Positions 60,387-64,000 of a DNA stretch of 64,000 nt are shown piece after piece. The position numbers were made by a program, and so were the translations under genes. Numbering within the stretch: the first letter of the stretch is position 1; every line of letters begins with the position of its first letter. This DNA comes from JAJYUU01 sp963822955 (GTDB lineage Bacteria > Actinomycetota > Actinomycetes > Streptosporangiales > Streptosporangiaceae): the NCBI GenBank assembly GCA_963822955.1, contig CAWGJS010000001.1:1240001-1304000 (forward strand), read 5' to 3'. Under the pieces are notes generated by a model. It had not been told where the DNA came from and made no database searches. It was given only the letters and a program-made list of their open reading frames with translations.

Positions 60387-60680
60387 TCACTGTTCCTTGG
60401 GGTGGCGCCGGCAGCCGCGCGCCGGCAGGTCTGCGAGCTGGTGCAGGAGGTGGTCACCCTCGGAGGCGTAGTCGACAGCGTCGCTGCCGGGGTCGCCGAT
60501 CAGTCTGCCGATGCTGGCACAGGCCAGACGGGCGCGTCTTTCCACCAGCGTCAGGTAGGCCAGGCGGTCCCAGAGGCGTGCTGGCGGGGGAAGGTCGAGT
60601 GCCTGGTGCACCGCAGACAACAAGCGCCTGACCGCATTGTCGTCCGGCGGCGCTGGGGTCGGCTCGGGGACGTCGCGCAC
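60387..60680 (-). CDS. small conserved hypothetical protein
   Basis: 97 residues, helix-rich: AVRRLLSAVHQALDLPPPAR, RLAYLTLVERRARLACASIG and EGDHLLHQLADLPA. Composition and the LPxPA...Y...ARL pattern match small actinobacterial proteins often lying near phage-like or regulator genes. No function is known. Divergent to the TetR gene across a 322-bp gap. Confidence 0.5.
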   Translation of the reverse strand: MRDVPEPTPAPPDDNAVRRLLSAVHQALDLPPPARLWDRLAYLTLVERRARLACASIGRLIGDPGSDAVDYASEGDHLLHQLADLPARGCRRHPKEQ

Positions 60681-61002
60681 CGATCACCTCCAGACCGCAG
60701 CCGGGATTCAGTAGCACTTTGTGCAGTGACTATCGCGTACCGGATGTAACGCTCAGCCAGGGTTGCCGACGCGATCTTGAAGATGTCCGGCGGCGCTATC
60801 CGACGCTTCGAGCTCGAACTTCGACGGGGCCGTTCCTCTCTCCCACACGGGCTAAGCAGTACCATACAGACTGTCTGGTACCTGTCAACCTGTCTGAGTA
60901 AAGCCGGACCGGACACGGGCGGCCGGTGTGTCGATCACCGTGACCGCAGGAGATTTACTGGACTCACCAGGCCCGTCACATCCCGGGCGCAGGGAGACAC
61001 CG
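60681..61002. other. intergenic region upstream of the TetR gene
   Basis: No gene is supported. The notable element is the near-palindrome at 60859-60881, described separately. Confidence 0.5.
60859..60881. promoter_or_regulatory. candidate TetR operator
   Basis: gtaccatacagactgtctggt plus ac is an inverted repeat: GTACCA...TGGTAC outer arms, ACAG/CTGT inner arms, one mismatched pair. It lies about 120 bp before the TetR start; autoregulation from such sites is common in the family. Confidence 0.55.
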
Positions 61003-61728
61003 ATGCCACCGTCACGACCAGGCTCTCGCGTGGAGCGGCGCGTCGCCCGCACCAAGGCGGCGATCGAGGACGCGTTCGTGCACCTGGTGCTCGAGCACGG
61101 GTATGAGCGGGTCGCCGTGGAAGACATCACCGACCGGGCCGACCTGGCCCGCGCCACTTTCTACGCCCACTATCCCAACAAGGAAGCCGTGCTCTTCTCG
61201 GTCTTCAACCGGCTCATCGAGGACCTGATGCAGCGCGTCGCCTACCGCAGCGGGCCGTTTATCGAGGCACGCCGGGATGCCATCCGGGCTTCGTACACGC
61301 ACGCGACTGAGATGCCCGACCTCTACAGGGCCTGCCTGAGCGACGCCCGGACCCGCCGGGCCTACATCTCCACCCTGAGCCGCCATCTCGAGCAGAACCT
61401 CCGCAACGGGCTCAACGCCGTCAACAAGCAGCCGCGCGTCCCCGTCCCGGTGATGGCGCGGGCCTTTGTCGGGGCGCACGTCGCCGTCCTGGAAGCCTGG
61501 CTGGCTGGCGAGGTCAACGGTGACGCAGAACAGCTCGCCAGCATGACCCTGGACCTTCTCATAGCCGGCGCAGCCTGGGCTAACGGATTCCGCCTCGACG
61601 AACTCGGATACGCAACCGGATCCCCGGCCGACGCCGGTAACCGGGCAGCAACAACAAAGGCAGGGTCACGCCGTCCTCAGCCTGCCAGTACCTCCACGTC
61701 CGATGATGCCGCCGGAGAATCACAATGA
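61003..61728 (+). CDS. TetR/AcrR family regulator
   Basis: 241 residues from ATG 61003. HTH (about 17-62): RTKAAIEDAFVHLVLEHGYE, VEDITDRADLARATFYAHYP. The C-terminal ligand part holds FVGAHVAVLEAWLAG and ends in a 40-residue Ser/Thr/Ala tail that is unusual for TetR proteins. Targets unknown; its own promoter carries a palindrome. Confidence 0.88.
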   Translation: MPPSRPGSRVERRVARTKAAIEDAFVHLVLEHGYERVAVEDITDRADLARATFYAHYPNKEAVLFSVFNRLIEDLMQRVAYRSGPFIEARRDAIRASYTHATEMPDLYRACLSDARTRRAYISTLSRHLEQNLRNGLNAVNKQPRVPVPVMARAFVGAHVAVLEAWLAGEVNGDAEQLASMTLDLLIAGAAWANGFRLDELGYATGSPADAGNRAATTKAGSRRPQPASTSTSDDAAGESQ

Positions 61729-61734
61729 CGCAGT

Positions 61735-62025
61735 GCGGGCAGGCTAGAGCTCGGGTTTGCCGCTTGCCGCGAGTCAATCTGCGAACCCATATGAAGCCGC
61801 CCGTGCCCCTACCGTCCATCGCGTCGACGGCGTTGTCGATGAGGTTGGTCCAGACCTGGTTGAGCTCATCGGCGTAGGCCTCGATCCGTGGGACGTCGGC
61901 GCCGCAGTCACGCACGACCGTGACACCGCCGCGGAGCTTGTGCCCGAGCATCACCAGGGTGCTCTCGAGGCCGTCCGTCACGTCGACGCGGGCCTCGATC
62001 GCCTGTCTGAGCGGTCCGGGCAGGT
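61735..62025 (-). pseudogene. histidine kinase ATPase-domain remnant
   Basis: One minus-strand frame reads VDVTDGLESTLVMLGHKLRG, then IEAYADELNQVWTNLIDNAV (N-box) and DAMDGRGTGGFIWVRR, followed by unrelated sequence. The H-box, G-boxes and upstream sensor parts are absent. The frame continues upstream as low-complexity Arg/Pro sequence. It is a fragment of an HATPase_c kinase. Confidence 0.6.
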
Positions 62026-62686
62026 CGGCCCACGCGACACGTTGCAAGACGTTCCTCGCATCACGCCGAGGGGACCCGGCAGGAACCACTGCGGCGCGCG
62101 GTCCCCGTAGGAGCGGGGCCCGCGGCACAAGACTTCGTGAGGAGAGAATCGGTGTCTTCGACGGTGTTGGTGGGCGGAAGGAATCGCCCGCACGACGAGC
62201 TACTCGCTCTCGGCGGCCACCACGCCGCCCTGGGTCGGTCCCGGCGCGCATCGGCGGCTCGACTAGGCAGGCCCGCACCCAGGTGTTGACGCGCTGACGG
62301 CCGAGGCGGGCCGCATAAATATACACGCCAGTCTGGTACTGGCAGTGCCCGCTTCTGCCGCTGACGGGCCGGTCCTGCCGGTGGCAACCGGCGGCCAGCG
62401 CGTCTCCGCGGAAACGCACTTTGGTGCCGCACAGGGTCTACTACATGAGGATATGCCCATCGGTGAGCAGCGATCCCATCGATGCGCGGATCTGCTCTGC
62501 TTGGGCGTTGGTACCGAATCCAAACGCGCCATCCCCGACGTAGGCCGCAAGCAACTCGGCATGCAACCCTGTAGCGGAGCATCATGGTAGTCGTCCTCGC
62601 CGGGGACGGCGCGAGAGGAGGGCACGGTCGAGACCTCTGCGGCGAACTCTCCCGACCTAACGCAGCAGTCGGAACTGGTCGTCGGC
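62026..62686. other. intergenic region, no supported gene
   Basis: Only Arg/Pro-rich shadow-like frames cross this stretch. Composition is mixed, with an AT-richer patch near 62310-62330. Probably decayed sequence beside the kinase remnant. Confidence 0.4.
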
Positions 62687-63772
62687 ATGCTTGCATCGCC
62701 AGGGCCCGCGTCGGAGCTCACGGAAGATCTGCTGCCGGATATCGCTGACCGGCTAGCGGTGCAGCTGCCCTGGGCTCGGTGGAGGGTGGAATTCGTCTCG
62801 GACCGGCTAGTCGAACCGCCGACCGTCCTCAGCGAGGTGATCTCGGCGGGCCGCCGGACGCTTCTCGACCGCGGCTGGCAGCTGGCGGTCTGCAACACCG
62901 ATCTCCCCCTGCAGACCGCGCGGCGGCCCGTGATCGCGCATGCCAGCGCGACGCATGGCGTCGCGGTCCTGTCCATGCCTGCCCTCGGCCCGGTCGCGGT
63001 GCGGAAGCGCGCGGTCGAGACGATCGTCCGCCTGATCGGGCACATGCTGGGCGACACGATGCAGGCAGCGGGCACCGACGAGCCGCCGAGCCCGCGCGCC
63101 GACAGGGTCGGCCGGCGCATGCGCGAACTGGGCAGGCGCATTGATCAGGGAGACAATGGCGTCGGCTTTGCCGCGCGGGTCGTCACCGGGAATATCTGGC
63201 TGCTGCTGGGCATGCTGCGCGCCAACCGCCCGTGGCGGCTCGCGCTGCGGCTGACACGCGCGCTTGTCGCGGCGTTCGCGGCTGGCGTGTTCGCCCTGGT
63301 AACGAGCGACATCTGGCAGCTCGCCGAGTACCTTGGGCCGCTTCGGCTGACAATCATTGCTCTCGGCTCGGTGGGCGTCACCAGCGTGACGATCGTGATC
63401 GCAACCGGGCTCTGGGAGCGGAGCCCGCACCCGGCCGCTCGCGAGCAGGTCGTCTTGTTCAACATCGTCACCGCGGCCACGGTCGGAATCGGTGTGGCGG
63501 TGCTCTACGCCGCCTTGTTCGTCGCCATGCTCGCGGCGGCGCTGCTGCTTGTGCCAGCGGACCTGCTGAGCATCGCGCTGCGCAGCACCGCGGGCGTGGC
63601 CGACCAGGTCCGGCTCGCGTGGCTGGCCACCTCGATCGCGACGCTCGGTGGCGCGCTGGGCGCCGCACTGGAGTCCCACGAGAGCGTGCGCGAGGCGGCT
63701 TACACGTATCAGCCGGATACCCAGGTCAGCACCATCGCCGAGCCCCCTGCCCGTCGCCGCGACCACCCCTAG
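62687..63772 (+). CDS. integral membrane protein, unknown function
   Basis: 361 residues. The N-terminal 160 residues are soluble (WARWRVEFVSDRLVEPPTVL; PLQTARRPVIAHASATHGVA). Four hydrophobic segments follow between about 180 and 325 (LVAAFAAGVFALVTSD, LTIIALGSVGVTSVTIVIAT, FNIVTAATVGIGVAVLYAAL, ATSIATLGGALGAAL). The ATG lacks a clear ribosome site. Similar actinobacterial proteins exist but without known role. Confidence 0.65.
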   Translation: MLASPGPASELTEDLLPDIADRLAVQLPWARWRVEFVSDRLVEPPTVLSEVISAGRRTLLDRGWQLAVCNTDLPLQTARRPVIAHASATHGVAVLSMPALGPVAVRKRAVETIVRLIGHMLGDTMQAAGTDEPPSPRADRVGRRMRELGRRIDQGDNGVGFAARVVTGNIWLLLGMLRANRPWRLALRLTRALVAAFAAGVFALVTSDIWQLAEYLGPLRLTIIALGSVGVTSVTIVIATGLWERSPHPAAREQVVLFNIVTAATVGIGVAVLYAALFVAMLAAALLLVPADLLSIALRSTAGVADQVRLAWLATSIATLGGALGAALESHESVREAAYTYQPDTQVSTIAEPPARRRDHP

Positions 63773-64000
63773 CTCGATTCACGCTGTCGGGAACAACCCG
63801 CTTGAAAGCTAGGCAGAGCACGAGGAGACGGCGGAGCACCGCCCGGCTTGACACACGCCGCGTTACGGTGCTTCTGCCGCTGCGTGCGGGCAATTGAGCG
63901 CCCGCTGCTGCCAGGCCTCAACAGCCTTCAGAGTCTCATTGGGAAGTGCGCTCTCGGGATGGATGGCAACCGCCTGATGCCTAGCACGGCGTGAGCTATC
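63773..64000. other. window end, no feature seen
   Basis: The last 228 bp hold no supported gene; TTGACACACG near 63848 could be a -35 element but no -10 is obvious. Confidence 0.4.

Noticed and set aside
61580..62419. 279-codon minus-strand frame read as an intact histidine kinase
   Set aside because: Only about 65 residues around the N-box match a kinase; the rest is low complexity, so I call a remnant.
1..64000. tRNA, rRNA or CRISPR array
   Set aside because: No tRNA T-loop-like segments with acceptor pairing, no rRNA-like stretches and no regularly spaced repeats with unique spacers were found by reading both strands.

Overview
The window is high-GC DNA with GTG/TTG starts, strong GGAGG ribosome sites and typical actinomycete families, so it most likely comes from a soil Actinomycetota (a Streptosporangiales-like lineage is a guess). 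I see no rRNA, tRNA or CRISPR array. At least six single-base frameshifts interrupt otherwise well conserved genes. That suggests a draft or long-read assembly with residual indels, although real decay cannot be excluded.

Layout. 0-7 kb: the end of an alpha/beta hydrolase, an M24 peptidase remnant, a frameshifted VOC gene, a repeat-tailed membrane protein, a molybdopterin oxidoreductase with a partner gene, and a secreted GH12 glucanase. 7-13 kb: a tandemly duplicated LuxR-type regulator facing an envelope/redox set (short anti-sigma factor, YxFxxD lipoprotein, coiled-coil protein, ferric-reductase-like membrane protein). Two promoters in this set carry the same double GGG-N6-GTCCC boxes. 13-17 kb: an ABC-2 exporter. 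17-28 kb: a RecA/KaiC-like + XRE + cupin regulator, then a glxBCD-type split glutamate-synthase set with a type III glutamine synthetase, a class I amidotransferase, an APC permease and four universal stress proteins.

28-42 kb is a carbohydrate or hydroxy-compound catabolic island: an ABC sugar importer without its own ATPase, five SDR dehydrogenases, an APC permease, an M24 hydrolase, a D-2-hydroxyacid dehydrogenase, an acetoacetate-decarboxylase-like protein, a VOC enzyme, an aldose epimerase and a GntR/FCD regulator. Five copies of one palindromic operator (core GCTATAGC, usually ATGCTATAGCGTTT) sit in front of its transcription units, in several cases between recognisable -35 and -10 elements. 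This defines a local regulon, probably controlled by the GntR protein encoded inside it.

42-57.6 kb is the most unusual part: a bacterial microcompartment (BMC) locus. It has shell genes (two BMC-T, one BMC-H, one BMC-P), a CoA-acylating aldehyde dehydrogenase with a C-terminal encapsulation-type helix, a class III PLP enzyme, an APH-family kinase, an SDR, an APC permease and a GntR/UTRA regulator. That is the gene content of the Rhodococcus/Mycobacterium (RMM, aminopropanol) compartments. It is joined to a B12-dependent diol dehydratase (large and medium subunits fused, separate small subunit) and its reactivase, the signature of PDU-type compartments. The combination suggests one shell fed by two routes that both produce a short aldehyde.

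57.6-64 kb: a small-protein/DUF6416-like pair, an IS110-family element with a possible bridge RNA, a TetR regulator with a candidate operator, a histidine-kinase remnant and a membrane protein.
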